A stretch of 64,000 nt of DNA from Acinetobacter sp. 10FS3-1 (GTDB taxonomy: Bacteria; Pseudomonadota; Gammaproteobacteria; Pseudomonadales; Moraxellaceae), in assembly GCF_013343215.1 (NCBI RefSeq), contig NZ_CP039143.1, forward strand, positions 2,480,001-2,544,000, written 5' to 3'. Both the position numbers and the translations under genes were made by a program. The notes beneath the pieces were generated by a model, which made no database searches, was not told the origin of the DNA, and saw nothing but the letters and a program-made list of their open reading frames with translations. Shown here one piece after another: positions 36,991-46,260 of this stretch (within the stretch, counting starts at the first letter, position 1; each line of letters opens with the position of its first letter).

Positions 36991-37544
36991 ATGCCTTTTA
37001 CAGTTTTATCCGGCTATTTGACTGCATTTTCTGAATTGACCATTTATTTTTCTAGAAGTATCAAAATTGACCCAGTCGCTTCTTTTTAATTGCGCGATTG
37101 AGTCGCTACTTTCCTCCATAAAGCATTTTTTATTCATTTTCCCACTTTCTGCCAAGCTTGGAGATATAGACTCGAGCACTGCGTCAGCTCTTTTTTATCT
37201 TTCTCAAAGGTTCTTAAATTCATTGAGTTATTTCAAAAATAGATTAAGAAACAAGCATACTTTTACCAAACCGCTCGAGCTGATCAAGAGGGGGGATTCG
37301 CTATTACTCCACTCTGTGCCTAAGAGCCTCGCCAGCTTTTTTAATATGGGTCATAAGATAAATCCTTATTAGATCTAGCCTACTCTGAGTTGAGCTATTT
37401 TAATCCCGCCGTAAAAGCCGATTTTACAACACACCATCCACCCTAAAACCAGATAAAGCTTTTCAACCATCTTCATAGCCCTAGTCGCGCCCCCGAGATT
37501 CTCTTAAGCTAGGACAATAACGACTTACATTTGAGCGCATTCAC
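36991..37544. other. Gene-free stretch between the S10 operon promoter and metC
   Basis: About 550 bp with no reading frame I can support. A 101-codon plus-strand frame at 37067-37372 lacks a ribosome site and resembles nothing. Small minus-strand fragments look faintly protein-like but are broken by stops, so a fully decayed gene is possible. No tRNA or terminator was recognised. Confidence 0.45.
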
Positions 37545-38747
37545 GTGAAAAAAAATCCACAAACTACCCTGATTCATGCACCGCGAAAGGCTCCTCAATA
37601 TATCTCTACGGTTCAGCCTCCCCTTTATCGTGCATCTACCATCATTTTTGAAACCACGGATGCATTGTTTAATCGCCACTGGAGCGATGACTATGATTAT
37701 AGTTATGGCACCCATGGCACACCTACCACATTTACATTAGCCGACAACATTGCTCAGCTTGAAGGCGGACAATACTGCTTGCTGGCTCCGAGCGGCCTGT
37801 CGGCCATCAACCTCGTCAATTCCTGTTTTCTTGCTCAGGGAGATGAAGTCTGGGTAGCAGACAATATTTATGGCCCCAACATGGAGCATCTGCGTAATCT
37901 GGAAAGCCGCTATGGTATTACGGTAAAGGTCTATAATCCGATAGAGGCCAGTTCATTCCAGCCTACAGAAAAAGCTAAGCTGATTTGGCTCGAAGCCGCA
38001 GGTTCAGTAACGCTGGAATTTCCAGATCTGACCGCTTTAGTTCAAAAGGCGCAGAAATATCATGTTTTGACTGCACTCGACAATACCTGGGGAGCAGGTC
38101 TGGCATTTAATGCCTTTGACTTTGGTACGGAACATTTAGCGGTGGATATAACCGTGCATGCGTTGACTAAATATCCAAGCGGCGGTGGTGACATTTTGAT
38201 GGGCTCTGTGGTGACACGGGATCAAAAGCTGCATCATCAGTTGTTTCGCATACATGCAATTCAAGGCATTAGCGTGTCCGGTGATGATGTGGCACAAGTG
38301 CAACGCAGCCTGGCATCCATGCAACTGCGTTATCAACATCAAGCTCAAAGCTGTTTAAAACTGCTGGCTTGGCTTCAACAGCGAAATGAATTTGTTCAGG
38401 TCTTACATCCTGCCGATACGCATGCCGCAGGTCATGAATACTGGCAAGAAATTTGCAAAGATGGACAAAGTGCCGGTCTGGTCAGCGTGATTTTTAAACC
38501 TGAATACACTTTAGAAGATATTCGTACCTTCTGCGATGCCCTGCAACTGTTCAAGCTCGGATTTAGCTGGGGTGGGCCGGTTAGCCTAGTCATGCTTTAT
38601 GACTTAAAAGAAATGCGCATGCTTCAACATTCACATTTGAAAGAAGGCTTCCTGGTTCGCTTCTGTATTGGGCTAGAACATCCTGCAGATTTAATTCAAG
38701 ATATAGAAAATGCATTAAAACAGTTAGCTCAGCAGCAACATGAATAG
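37545..38747 (+). CDS. metC: Cystathionine beta-lyase
   Basis: 400-residue PLP enzyme of the Cys/Met metabolism family; releases homocysteine, pyruvate and ammonia from cystathionine in methionine synthesis. The PLP lysine is in TVHALTKYPSGGGD, with LDNTWGAGLAFN upstream and the family's YSYGTHGTPTTF near the N-terminus. Overall it resembles MetC rather than MetB. It appears to start with GTG in a poor ribosome-site context. No methionine operon neighbours are present. Confidence 0.85.
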   Translation: MKKNPQTTLIHAPRKAPQYISTVQPPLYRASTIIFETTDALFNRHWSDDYDYSYGTHGTPTTFTLADNIAQLEGGQYCLLAPSGLSAINLVNSCFLAQGDEVWVADNIYGPNMEHLRNLESRYGITVKVYNPIEASSFQPTEKAKLIWLEAAGSVTLEFPDLTALVQKAQKYHVLTALDNTWGAGLAFNAFDFGTEHLAVDITVHALTKYPSGGGDILMGSVVTRDQKLHHQLFRIHAIQGISVSGDDVAQVQRSLASMQLRYQHQAQSCLKLLAWLQQRNEFVQVLHPADTHAAGHEYWQEICKDGQSAGLVSVIFKPEYTLEDIRTFCDALQLFKLGFSWGGPVSLVMLYDLKEMRMLQHSHLKEGFLVRFCIGLEHPADLIQDIENALKQLAQQQHE

Positions 38748-38765
38748 ATCAGAATAGAAAATCAT

Positions 38766-39209
38766 ATGGGTGCAGCAACTGTGATTGCCAAAAAACCCGC
38801 CCACACACAGAGGGGGTTTGATCCCCACAATTTGCCCACCACCACGGCTTAATCGCCGGGGTAACGGGCAGTGTTCAAACCCTAAGCCTAAAAGCCAAGC
38901 CATTGAAGAACTGGGCACAGGCAAAGCCTGAATAAGCTATCTGAATGAACAAGGCATATCGCAAATGGTTGAAAGTTGCTGGGGGAGGTACCCTATTCTT
39001 CATTGAACCCATTTGCCGCCAAAGAACGCAAAATACTGTTCAGTGTCATTGCAGGCACTTACCTACACAGCCTGGATGGTGAAAATGCGTTTGAGATATT
39101 GCAGCAAAAAGCAGCTGAACCCGCTGCCAAGCAACATCAAAAACTGTTTCAGGATACAGTTGGAACTTTTACCAAAAGTGCTGCACGTAGCTATGGATGG
39201 CAAGAGTAG
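38766..39209 (+). pseudogene. Remnant of a DUF853 / HerA-like ATPase gene with large internal deletion
   Basis: Three pieces of one family lie in order. An N-terminal MGAATVIAKKPAH is followed, after a frame change, by a damaged Walker A HGLIAGVTGSVQTLSLKA (38843-38896) where GKT has become VQT. The next piece is already C-terminal: EELGTGKA, an in-frame TGA at 38929, ISYLNEQGISQMVE. Last comes LDGENAFEILQQKAAE and GTFTKSAARSYGWQE. About 150 codons remain of a protein normally near 500 residues, so most of the ATPase core is gone and the gene is dead. Confidence 0.75.
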
Positions 39210-39339
39210 AGAAAAAATTATCTGAGATTTATTGGGCACCCTGTTCGTAAAAATAATCTATTCCTTCGATCATTAACCTCTTCATTATAGAATATTCTTA
39301 TATTCCATAATTTTTTTATGGGTATTTAAGTGATGGCTA

Positions 39340-39368
39340 TTGTAAAACCATTTTTAAAAATGTATTTT
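39340..39368 (+). promoter_or_regulatory. hmp promoter
   Basis: TTGTAA (39340-39345), 17-bp spacer, TATTTT (39363-39368). The -10 box lies inside the NsrR palindrome, so repressor binding would exclude RNA polymerase. Confidence 0.6.
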
Positions 39369-39379
39369 AAATACATCTT
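39357..39379 (+). promoter_or_regulatory. NsrR operator upstream of hmp
   Basis: AAAATGTATTT-T-AAATACATCTT: a perfect 8-1-8 inverted repeat at 39360-39376 that fits the NsrR consensus AAGATGCATTT-N-AAATGCATCTT at nearly all positions. It lies 28 bp before the hmp start, and nsrR follows hmp. Confidence 0.85.
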
Positions 39380-39406
39380 ATAGATAACACCCATGAGAAA
39401 TCAGCT

Positions 39407-40615
39407 ATGACTCCGCAGCAAATTGATCTTGTAAAAGCCACTGTTCCTGTTCTTCGTGAAAATGGGGTTGCATTGACAGGTTATTTCTATAACCGCATGC
39501 TGGGCAATAATCCAGACTTAAAAGAAACCTTCAATATGGGCCATCAGCGTAGCGGCGCACAAGCGCAAGCCTTGGCCGGTGCAGTGTTGGCCTATGCGGA
39601 AAATATTGAAGATCCTTCCGTGCTTTTGCCTGTGGTGGAACTGATTGCCCACAAACATGTCAGCCTGAATATTCAAGCGCCGGATTACAATATTGTGGGG
39701 GAAAACCTGCTGCATTCCATCAGTGAAGTACTCAATATTTCAATGGAAGATCCTTTAATTGATGCTTGGGCTGCGGCTTATGGTCAATTGGCGGATTTAT
39801 TCATTAACACTGAAAAAGCCATTTATGATCAACATCAGCAAACCAAAGGCAGCTGGTTAGGCTGGCGCAATTTTAAAATTGCCAAAAAAGTAGTGGAAAG
39901 TGATGAAATTACTTCTTTCTACCTTACCCCTGTAGACAGTGGCGATTTGCCAAAATACGAAGCAGGACAATATATTTCTGTTCGTGTCTTTGTGCCGGAA
40001 CTCAACCTAAGACAGCCTCGTCAATATACGCTGTCCACTTGCCCGCAAGCGGACTATCTGCGTATCTCGGTCAAACGCGAAGATCAGAAAGATGATTTAA
40101 TTCCGGGCTGGGTCTCTAATACGTTACATAGCCTGCCAGAAGGTTCAGAAATTGAAGTCTCTGCGCCAACAGGTAATTTCTACCTGATTGATGCAAATAA
40201 ACGTAATGTATTTATCAGTGGGGGTGTAGGCCTCACCCCGATGATTGCCATGCTGAATCAACTGGTTACTTTAGATATGCCACAACCCGTCACTTTCATC
40301 CATGCGTGTCGCAGCAAACAAGTGCATGCCATGAAACAGCATATTCAGGATTTAAAAGCAAAATATCCTCGCTTAAGCACAGTGACTGCCTATGAGTTTC
40401 CGCATGCCAGCGACAAATTAGGCGAAGACTTTGACATTGCAGGTCGTTTAGACCTTAGCAGCCTCGACAGTGCCTTACTACCAACAAATGCAGACTACTA
40501 CCTTTGCGGCCCAATGCCATTTATGGCTGAACAGCAAAAAGTACTGCTGGCTCGCGGTATTCCGGCTGAAAACATTCACAGTGAAGCCTTTGGCACAGGT
40601 GGTGTACACCACTAA
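39407..40615 (+). CDS. hmp: Flavohemoprotein Hmp (nitric oxide dioxygenase)
   Basis: Converts NO and O2 to nitrate using NADH. 402 residues: globin domain (about 1-138; proximal His in LIAHKHVSLNIQAPDY), FAD domain (about 150-255; LRQPRQYTLSTC), and NAD-binding domain (GGVGLTPMIAMLNQL, then YYLCGPMPFM near the C-terminus). All are complete. Regulated by NsrR through the operator in its promoter; a terminator follows and nsrR is next. Confidence 0.96.
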   Translation: MTPQQIDLVKATVPVLRENGVALTGYFYNRMLGNNPDLKETFNMGHQRSGAQAQALAGAVLAYAENIEDPSVLLPVVELIAHKHVSLNIQAPDYNIVGENLLHSISEVLNISMEDPLIDAWAAAYGQLADLFINTEKAIYDQHQQTKGSWLGWRNFKIAKKVVESDEITSFYLTPVDSGDLPKYEAGQYISVRVFVPELNLRQPRQYTLSTCPQADYLRISVKREDQKDDLIPGWVSNTLHSLPEGSEIEVSAPTGNFYLIDANKRNVFISGGVGLTPMIAMLNQLVTLDMPQPVTFIHACRSKQVHAMKQHIQDLKAKYPRLSTVTAYEFPHASDKLGEDFDIAGRLDLSSLDSALLPTNADYYLCGPMPFMAEQQKVLLARGIPAENIHSEAFGTGGVHH

Positions 40616-40643
40616 GCGGCAACACAGACACAAAATAAAAAAA

Positions 40644-40685
40644 GGGGGTTAGTTTGGTTATGCTAGACTAGCCCCAATTTTTTTA
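40644..40685 (+). terminator. Terminator between hmp and nsrR
   Basis: GGGGTTAGT pairs with ACTAGCCCC (one wobble) around a 14-nt loop and is followed by AATTTTTTT. It partly separates nsrR transcription from hmp. Confidence 0.6.
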
Positions 40686-40706
40686 ATCAAAAATCTCAGT
40701 ATTATC

Positions 40707-41147
40707 ATGCAACTGAATAAATTCACTGATTATGCGCTTCGTATACTGATGTATGTTGCACAACCCCGTGATCTCCCTTATACGATTGCTGAGCTGGCCG
40801 AGCGCCTGGAAGTTTCGCAAAACCATGCGATGAAAATTGTCCATTTTATGGCAAAGCAAAACTGGCTGATTACCACCCGCGGCAAAGGTGGAGGAGTACG
40901 CCTGAATCCGGATACTTTGAAACTTCAGCTCGGGCAGATTGTGCGGATTTTACAACGTGACAACCAGATTGTGGAATGCAATGATCCTCCCTGCGTACTG
41001 CGCTATGGCTGCGGTTTAAAAGGTATTCTGGATCAAGCTATGGAACAGTTCTATGCCAGTCTGGATCAGTATATTCTGGGCGATGTGATTCAGCCTGTTC
41101 AAGGGCATTTTAGCCTTCAGTCCCCCATCAACCTGATTAATCTTTAA
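40707..41147 (+). CDS. nsrR: Nitric-oxide-sensing repressor NsrR (Rrf2 family)
   Basis: 146 residues. N-terminal winged helix of Rrf2 type (MQLNKFTDYALRILMYVA, AERLEVSQNHAMKIVHFMA). Three cysteines spaced Cx4Cx5C in VECNDPPCVLRYGCGLKG would hold the Fe-S cluster that NO destroys, with the same spacing as E. coli NsrR. Adjacent hmp and its operator make the assignment firm. I do not see an operator directly upstream of nsrR itself. Confidence 0.92.
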   Translation: MQLNKFTDYALRILMYVAQPRDLPYTIAELAERLEVSQNHAMKIVHFMAKQNWLITTRGKGGGVRLNPDTLKLQLGQIVRILQRDNQIVECNDPPCVLRYGCGLKGILDQAMEQFYASLDQYILGDVIQPVQGHFSLQSPINLINL

Positions 41148-41249
41148 CAGCTATTTCCCCCTCTTTGCGGCTGAACAGCGCTAAAGTTCGCTTGCCTGCC
41201 CGACTTCCTTTATAATAGTTCCTTGTATATTAGTCATTGAAGTTGAGCC

Positions 41250-42113
41250 ATGCATCACAGCAGAGGAAAGTCGAAAAACAGTAAGGCATCGAATGCCCCA
41301 AAGCAAAAGATCAGCTATGAAAAAAAAGTAGATCCTGCGATTACTGAGTACTCTGTGCGCGCACTGAACTGGTTGCGTAAAGCTGAATTCCTAATGAGCG
41401 CACCCAAGCTGAGCCTGTGTGTAGAAGATACGGGATATGAAGTGGCTTTTGCAGGCCGCTCAAATGCAGGGAAGTCGAGCGCGATTAATGCCTTGACCAA
41501 CCAGAAGCAGCTGGCACGTGCATCGAAAAAGCCGGGGCGCACCCAGATGATCAACTTCTTTAGTCTGGGCAATCCGGATCAGCGTCTGGTTGACTTACCC
41601 GGCTATGGCTATGCTGCCGTACCAGAAGCCATGAAGATCGTATGGCAAAAAGAGCTGGAAAATTACCTGATTCATCGCCAGAGCCTGCAAGGTCTGGTGT
41701 TATTGATGGACATCCGTCATCCTCTGCAGCACTTTGACATCATGATGCTGGAATGGGCCTATTCACGTAAACTGTTCGTGCATGTGTTATTGACCAAATC
41801 TGACAAACTGAATCGCGGTCCAGCCTCTAAAGTCCTGCAAGAAGTGAAAGCCAAGCTGAAAAAAATGAAGCTGGACTTTTCAATTCAGCTGTTCTCTTCC
41901 CTCAATAAGCAAGGTCTGGAAGAACTGGCCAGTGTGATGGGGGGGCGCCTGAATTTCACGCTGGATCAGACCGTTGAGTTTGACCTGGACAGCATTCCTG
42001 ACGCGGTAGCCGATGAACTGGATGAACCACAAGAATCGATGGCTATAGAAGAAGATGAGTCAGAGGCCCAAATTGCCGATGATGCGACGGATGAAAGCCG
42101 ACAAGCCGATTAA
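41250..42113 (+). CDS. engB: Ribosome biogenesis GTPase EngB (YihA/YsxC)
   Basis: Essential GTPase for 50S assembly. 287 residues, longer than the usual 200-215. G1 GRSNAGKSSAINAL, G3 DLPGYGYAA and G4 TKSDKLNRG are intact. The extra length comes from a basic N-terminal segment (about 30 residues) and an acidic C-terminal tail rich in Asp and Glu (about 55 residues after FDLDSIPD). A TATAAT sequence at 41211-41216 may be its -10 box. Confidence 0.92.
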   Translation: MHHSRGKSKNSKASNAPKQKISYEKKVDPAITEYSVRALNWLRKAEFLMSAPKLSLCVEDTGYEVAFAGRSNAGKSSAINALTNQKQLARASKKPGRTQMINFFSLGNPDQRLVDLPGYGYAAVPEAMKIVWQKELENYLIHRQSLQGLVLLMDIRHPLQHFDIMMLEWAYSRKLFVHVLLTKSDKLNRGPASKVLQEVKAKLKKMKLDFSIQLFSSLNKQGLEELASVMGGRLNFTLDQTVEFDLDSIPDAVADELDEPQESMAIEEDESEAQIADDATDESRQAD

Positions 42114-42249
42114 TCAGGATAATCCCCCCCCAAATTCATCATTAATTGATATTTCAATGTCCCGTATTGCTAATCACAATGCGGGATATTTTTTTCATAC
42201 TGATTTTTACCGCATGTAGAGCATTACACGTTAAAACAATAAGGACAGT

Positions 42250-43200
42250 ATGATGAAACTTTTCTCCCGTTTAAAAAACGCTAAACTCGGCTCATCTATC
42301 AGCTATTATATTCAGCCACGTAAAGTAAAATTTGAATGGCAAGACACGCCCGTGGACTGGATTCCACAGCAGCCTTATGTAAGCTATTTCATCAATGAAA
42401 TTAATATGATTTTACCTGCTGGCGAATTCTGGTTTTGTCGCCTGTATAACAAAGTTTTGCCCCAAATTCGTGATGAAAAACTGAAACAGGATGTGCAAGC
42501 CTTTATCCGCCAAGAAGCCATGCATGCTCAAGCGCATAACTCTGCCAATTACGAATATTTAACCGTGCGTAATATTGATATCCAGCGCAACCTGAATGTC
42601 ATGAATTTCCTGTTTAGCCGATTACTGGCCGATCAGCCTTTAGGCCTAAAGATTCCTTCATTATTTGAACATCAATGGGATGTATTTCGCCTCGGCATTA
42701 TCGCCACGGTGGAACACATGACCTGCGTACTGGGTAAATATGCCCTGTATAATCAGGAGTGGCAGAAACTGGGAGCAGACCCGGCGATGCTGGATTTGAT
42801 TAAATGGCACGGTGCAGAGGAAATTGAACATCGTACTGTCGCCTTTGATTTATACCGTCATTTAGGTGGCGGTTATATTGCCCGTTATTACCTCAGCATC
42901 ATTGTGATTGCGGCCGTGATTGGGCTGTGGGTTGATGGCACTGCCCATCTGATGAAACAAGACCCCCGCTTTAAAGCGATCCGCCCGGCCGTATACAAGC
43001 CGTGGATCTGGCGTGAATGGTATGCGATTGCACAACGTAACAATAATTTAATACCCAGCCCATTTTGGCTCATCTCACAGCAGCTGGGATATCTGATGCC
43101 ATGGTACGATCCACTGCACGAGGCCAAAACTGAAGATGCGATTGCTTATCTGGCATCCTCCCCGGCAGCCAAACGTGCAACACAGCTGAAAGTGGCATAA
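42250..43200 (+). CDS. PF10118-type predicted metal-dependent hydrolase
   Basis: 316 residues. Helical protein with ligand-like motifs spaced as in diiron carboxylate proteins: IRQEAMHAQAH, VEHMTCVLGKYA and AEEIEHRTVAFDLYRHLGG. A membrane-like segment (YYLSIIVIAAVIGLWV) lies near residue 220. The family is annotated as a metal-dependent hydrolase, but no reaction is known to me; the E-x-x-H pairs would also fit a ferritin-like oxidase. It stands alone, preceded by a tandem ATG (42250/42253) with AAGGA upstream. Confidence 0.65.
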   Translation: MMKLFSRLKNAKLGSSISYYIQPRKVKFEWQDTPVDWIPQQPYVSYFINEINMILPAGEFWFCRLYNKVLPQIRDEKLKQDVQAFIRQEAMHAQAHNSANYEYLTVRNIDIQRNLNVMNFLFSRLLADQPLGLKIPSLFEHQWDVFRLGIIATVEHMTCVLGKYALYNQEWQKLGADPAMLDLIKWHGAEEIEHRTVAFDLYRHLGGGYIARYYLSIIVIAAVIGLWVDGTAHLMKQDPRFKAIRPAVYKPWIWREWYAIAQRNNNLIPSPFWLISQQLGYLMPWYDPLHEAKTEDAIAYLASSPAAKRATQLKVA

Positions 43201-43310
43201 TCCCCCCATTCATCACTTAAGCCGCACGATACAATAATGTCTACCCAGCAGGGGCAATGCCCTGCTTTTAATTTGTTCGCAGTATATGGAAATAACAATA
43301 AATATAGCGT

Positions 43311-43722
43311 ATGCACGCCCGCACTTCCGTCATTAAGTTTGCAGGGCGCGACCTGGCGGCAGCCTTGGATTTTTATCGTGAAGGCTTGGGCTTAAGCAGT
43401 GAAGGCGTCATCAATCAGAAATTTGATTAGGTCGCTGTAGCATTTATTGAACTGCAATCAGGTTTAAAACTGGCTTTATGGCCGCAAAGCAGCACTCAAC
43501 AGGATACCGGACTGACGCTGAGTGCAATATGCCCCGCACACATGAGCTGGGGACAAAAACCTATAATCCTCTGAAAGTTGATCAGGTTATAGCTCAGGCA
43601 GAAAATACCGGCGCCGAAATTATCAGAGCTGCACAAGCAAGCGCTTACGAGGGTTATGCAGGGTAGGTTTAGAATCTGGAGACCAGCTCCTGAAAGTCAT
43701 GTTTAACCCCCAGTTCGGAAGT
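43311..43722 (+). pseudogene. Decayed VOC (glyoxalase/bleomycin resistance-like) gene
   Basis: The first frame reads KFAGRDLAAALDFYREGLGL, a typical VOC start, then stops at TAG 43428. The same frame continues FIELQSGLKLALWPQSS. After a shift the sequence reads VDQVIAQAENTGAEIIRAAQ and finally KVMFNPQF, the usual VOC ending. At least one nonsense and two frame changes make it non-functional. Confidence 0.7.
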
Positions 43723-43725
43723 GGA

Positions 43726-45009
43726 CTAAGTCTGTTGTGGCTCACGGGTATAACGATCGACCACCACGCTGATCATCATGTCACCCTGTACATTGACCAC
43801 GGTACGCACTGTATCCAGCAGACGGTCGATCGGTAACAGAATCGCAATCGCTTCGGCAGGCAGCCCCACGGATTGCAGCACCATAATCATGGTCACCATT
43901 CCGGCACTAGGAATACCCGGTGCACCTAAAGACGCAATCATTGCCGTGGCACAGACAATCAGCTGCTGCCCCAAACTCAGGTCTAGCCCCATCAGGTTAG
44001 CAATAAACAATGCTGCTGCTGCCTCATATAAGGCCGTGCCATCCATATTTAATTGAGTGCCTAAAGGGATAACAAAGCCGGCTGTTTGTGGGCGTACCCC
44101 TAAATTTTCCTGTGCACATTTTAAAGAGAGCGGCATGGTGGCAGAACTGGAACTGGTGGCAAAAGCAGTGATCAGAGCGCTACGGGTGCCCTTAAAGAAA
44201 GTCAACGGGTCCATTTTCCCGAAGAACCACAACAGAAGTGGCAGCACCACTACACCATGAAAAATCGTGGTTCCAGTCACCACTGCCGCAAACTCGGCCA
44301 GACGGCTGAGCACGGAAATATCTTCAGTTGCAATCAGTTTGGCCAATAAGGCAAAAATTCCTATCGGCGCCAGTTTCATTACCCAGCCAATCATTAACAT
44401 CATGATGTCAAAAAACTGATGACTGAGTTTACGCACGGTACGAAAGCGGTCACCACCTGCCACCAGCGCCACCCCGATAAACAAGGCAAATACCACCACT
44501 GCCAGCACATTGCCATCTGCAAAGGCCTTAAAAGGATTAATCAGGGTGTTTTGAATAAAATTGGTGAAAAAGGAGGACGGCGTCAAGGTATCCGGCGTTT
44601 TATGCTGTGCCATGGCATCTTGAAACATCACCACATCTACCCCCTTGCCCACCTCAAATAAATGCGCACAAGTGAGTCCCAGAATCAGTGCTAAAGTGGT
44701 GGTCGTAACACAGCACATCAATGTGATTTTCCAGGTCCTGCTGAGCTGCCCGCCGGCTTGCAGATTGGAGACTCCCACCACAATTGAGGTGAAAATCAGC
44801 GGGATCAGGATCATTTTAAGCAGACCAATAAAGATGCTACTCGCAATGCTGATTGCGTACAGGCTGATATTGAAAAACGGGATTTCTGGAAATAAAGTCA
44901 GTAAAAATCCAAACCCTACCCCCAAGACGGCGGCAATTAAAATCTGCGTATTCAAGCTCATTTTACGTGCATTTTTAATATTGATCTTAAGCGGCACTAT
45001 GCCACGCAA
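43726..45009 (-). CDS. Dicarboxylate/amino acid:cation symporter (DAACS, GltP/DctA-like)
   Basis: About 410-427 residues with eight membrane segments and two re-entrant loops. Signatures are TSSSSATMPLSL (first hairpin) and NMDGTALYEAAAALFIANL (transport helix 7), plus PSAGMVTMIMVLQSVGLP. Family members import glutamate, aspartate or C4-dicarboxylates with H+ or Na+. The start is uncertain: the longest frame begins with TTG at 45009, GTG 44997 and ATG 44961 are alternatives, and none has a clear ribosome site. tesB lies upstream behind a terminator. Confidence 0.85.
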   Translation of the reverse strand: MRGIVPLKINIKNARKMSLNTQILIAAVLGVGFGFLLTLFPEIPFFNISLYAISIASSIFIGLLKMILIPLIFTSIVVGVSNLQAGGQLSRTWKITLMCCVTTTTLALILGLTCAHLFEVGKGVDVVMFQDAMAQHKTPDTLTPSSFFTNFIQNTLINPFKAFADGNVLAVVVFALFIGVALVAGGDRFRTVRKLSHQFFDIMMLMIGWVMKLAPIGIFALLAKLIATEDISVLSRLAEFAAVVTGTTIFHGVVVLPLLLWFFGKMDPLTFFKGTRSALITAFATSSSSATMPLSLKCAQENLGVRPQTAGFVIPLGTQLNMDGTALYEAAAALFIANLMGLDLSLGQQLIVCATAMIASLGAPGIPSAGMVTMIMVLQSVGLPAEAIAILLPIDRLLDTVRTVVNVQGDMMISVVVDRYTREPQQT

Positions 45010-45052
45010 GAACTAGAGAATCGAGTAATTTTTTATAAACACCTGTCTCTGA

Positions 45053-45088
45053 AAAAGCATCAAGCCGGATCCGGAGTCCAGCTTGATG
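45053..45088 (-). terminator. Terminator of tesB
   Basis: On the minus strand CATCAAGCTGGA pairs with TCCGGCTTGATG (12 bp, one wobble) around a CTCCGGA loop and is followed by CTTTTTC. It lies between tesB and the symporter gene. Confidence 0.75.
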
Positions 45089-45105
45089 TAGGTTTATATG
45101 CTGAT

Positions 45106-45978
45106 TTACTGGGTTTCAATTTCACGTAAACGAATCAGGCCTTCCTGAGTGGTACTACAGACCAGCTCGCCATTTTGCCACATCCGTCCAAAGTTCAGGC
45201 CGCGTGAACTGGCACTTTGCGTTGCTTCCATGTCATAGAGCATCCATTCATCTACCCGGAAGGGCTTATGAAAATACATGGCATGGTCAATGCTCGCACA
45301 CTGCAGGCTTGGAGACAGATAGCTCAGGCCATGCGGACGTAGCGCCGTGGTCATCAAGGTAAAGTCAGAATAGAACGCCGCAATGGCCTGATGCAGAGAA
45401 ATCTCATCGACTTCTGCAGCAATCCGGTCATGGGTACGGATATAGTGTGCATAAGAAGGTGCTTCAGGCTGGGGCTGAAACGGATTTTGCGGATTGACCG
45501 GACGAATTTCGACATGACGTTCACGGGTAAAAGAAGCACGGACATTTTCCGGAATAAACTCAATCATCTGCTGGACCAAAGCCACTTCATTTTTCAGGCT
45601 TTCCGCTGGCGGATATTCAGGCTCTGAAATCTGATAGTTCAGCCCCTCTTCCTGCTGGGCAAAAGACACCATACACATAAAAATGATCCGGCCATGCTGG
45701 ATTGCACGCACCTGGCGGCTGACAAAACTCTTCCCATCACGAATGCGGTCAACCTCATAGATGATCGGAGCGTTAACATCGCCACCAAACAGAAAGTAGG
45801 CATGCAGGGAATGCGCCGGACGGTCTGTGGTATAAGATGCCGCACGCAAGGCCTGACCCAAGACCTGCCCACCGAACACACGCTTGCCGACCAGATTGCG
45901 GCTAATTCCACGAAAAATATTTTCTTCTAACTTTTCTAAGCTGAGCAGCTCGACCAGTTCCTGGGTTAAGGCATTCAT
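45106..45978 (-). CDS. tesB: Acyl-CoA thioesterase II
   Basis: 290 residues from MNALTQELVELL (AGG ribosome site 7 bp upstream; an in-frame ATG at 46023 gives an unlikely extension). Double hot-dog protein hydrolysing medium and long acyl-CoAs. The first domain has VFGGQVLGQALRAAS and HSLHAYFLFGGD. The second has SIDHAMYFHKPFRVDEWMLY and FGRMWQNGELVCSTTQEGL, which together contain the Asp, Ser/Thr and Gln expected for catalysis. Confidence 0.93.
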   Translation of the reverse strand: MNALTQELVELLSLEKLEENIFRGISRNLVGKRVFGGQVLGQALRAASYTTDRPAHSLHAYFLFGGDVNAPIIYEVDRIRDGKSFVSRQVRAIQHGRIIFMCMVSFAQQEEGLNYQISEPEYPPAESLKNEVALVQQMIEFIPENVRASFTRERHVEIRPVNPQNPFQPQPEAPSYAHYIRTHDRIAAEVDEISLHQAIAAFYSDFTLMTTALRPHGLSYLSPSLQCASIDHAMYFHKPFRVDEWMLYDMEATQSASSRGLNFGRMWQNGELVCSTTQEGLIRLREIETQ

Positions 45979-46260
45979 AGGCAACCTATTCGATGGCGGG
46001 GAAATTCCCCAGTAAAAATACACATGTATACAAATAAACTGGAATATTCTGCCATAAATTCAGACCAAAACCCTAAAGATTGCTTGACTGTTCTGTCATA
46101 TCAATTGCACAAGCTACTAGGAAATACCCTGAATTTCGCGCTAAAATTGCACGGCTTCTGCTGAATGTGTTCAAAATGACATATCGTTTCTATAAAGAAT
46201 CATACACAATCATTCCTCTTCAGAAGTCTAGTAGTTTTGGTCAGTAAATTAGGAGTAACT

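Noticed and set aside
37067..37372. 101-codon plus-strand frame before metC
   Set aside because: No ribosome site, no recognisable family features, and unremarkable composition.
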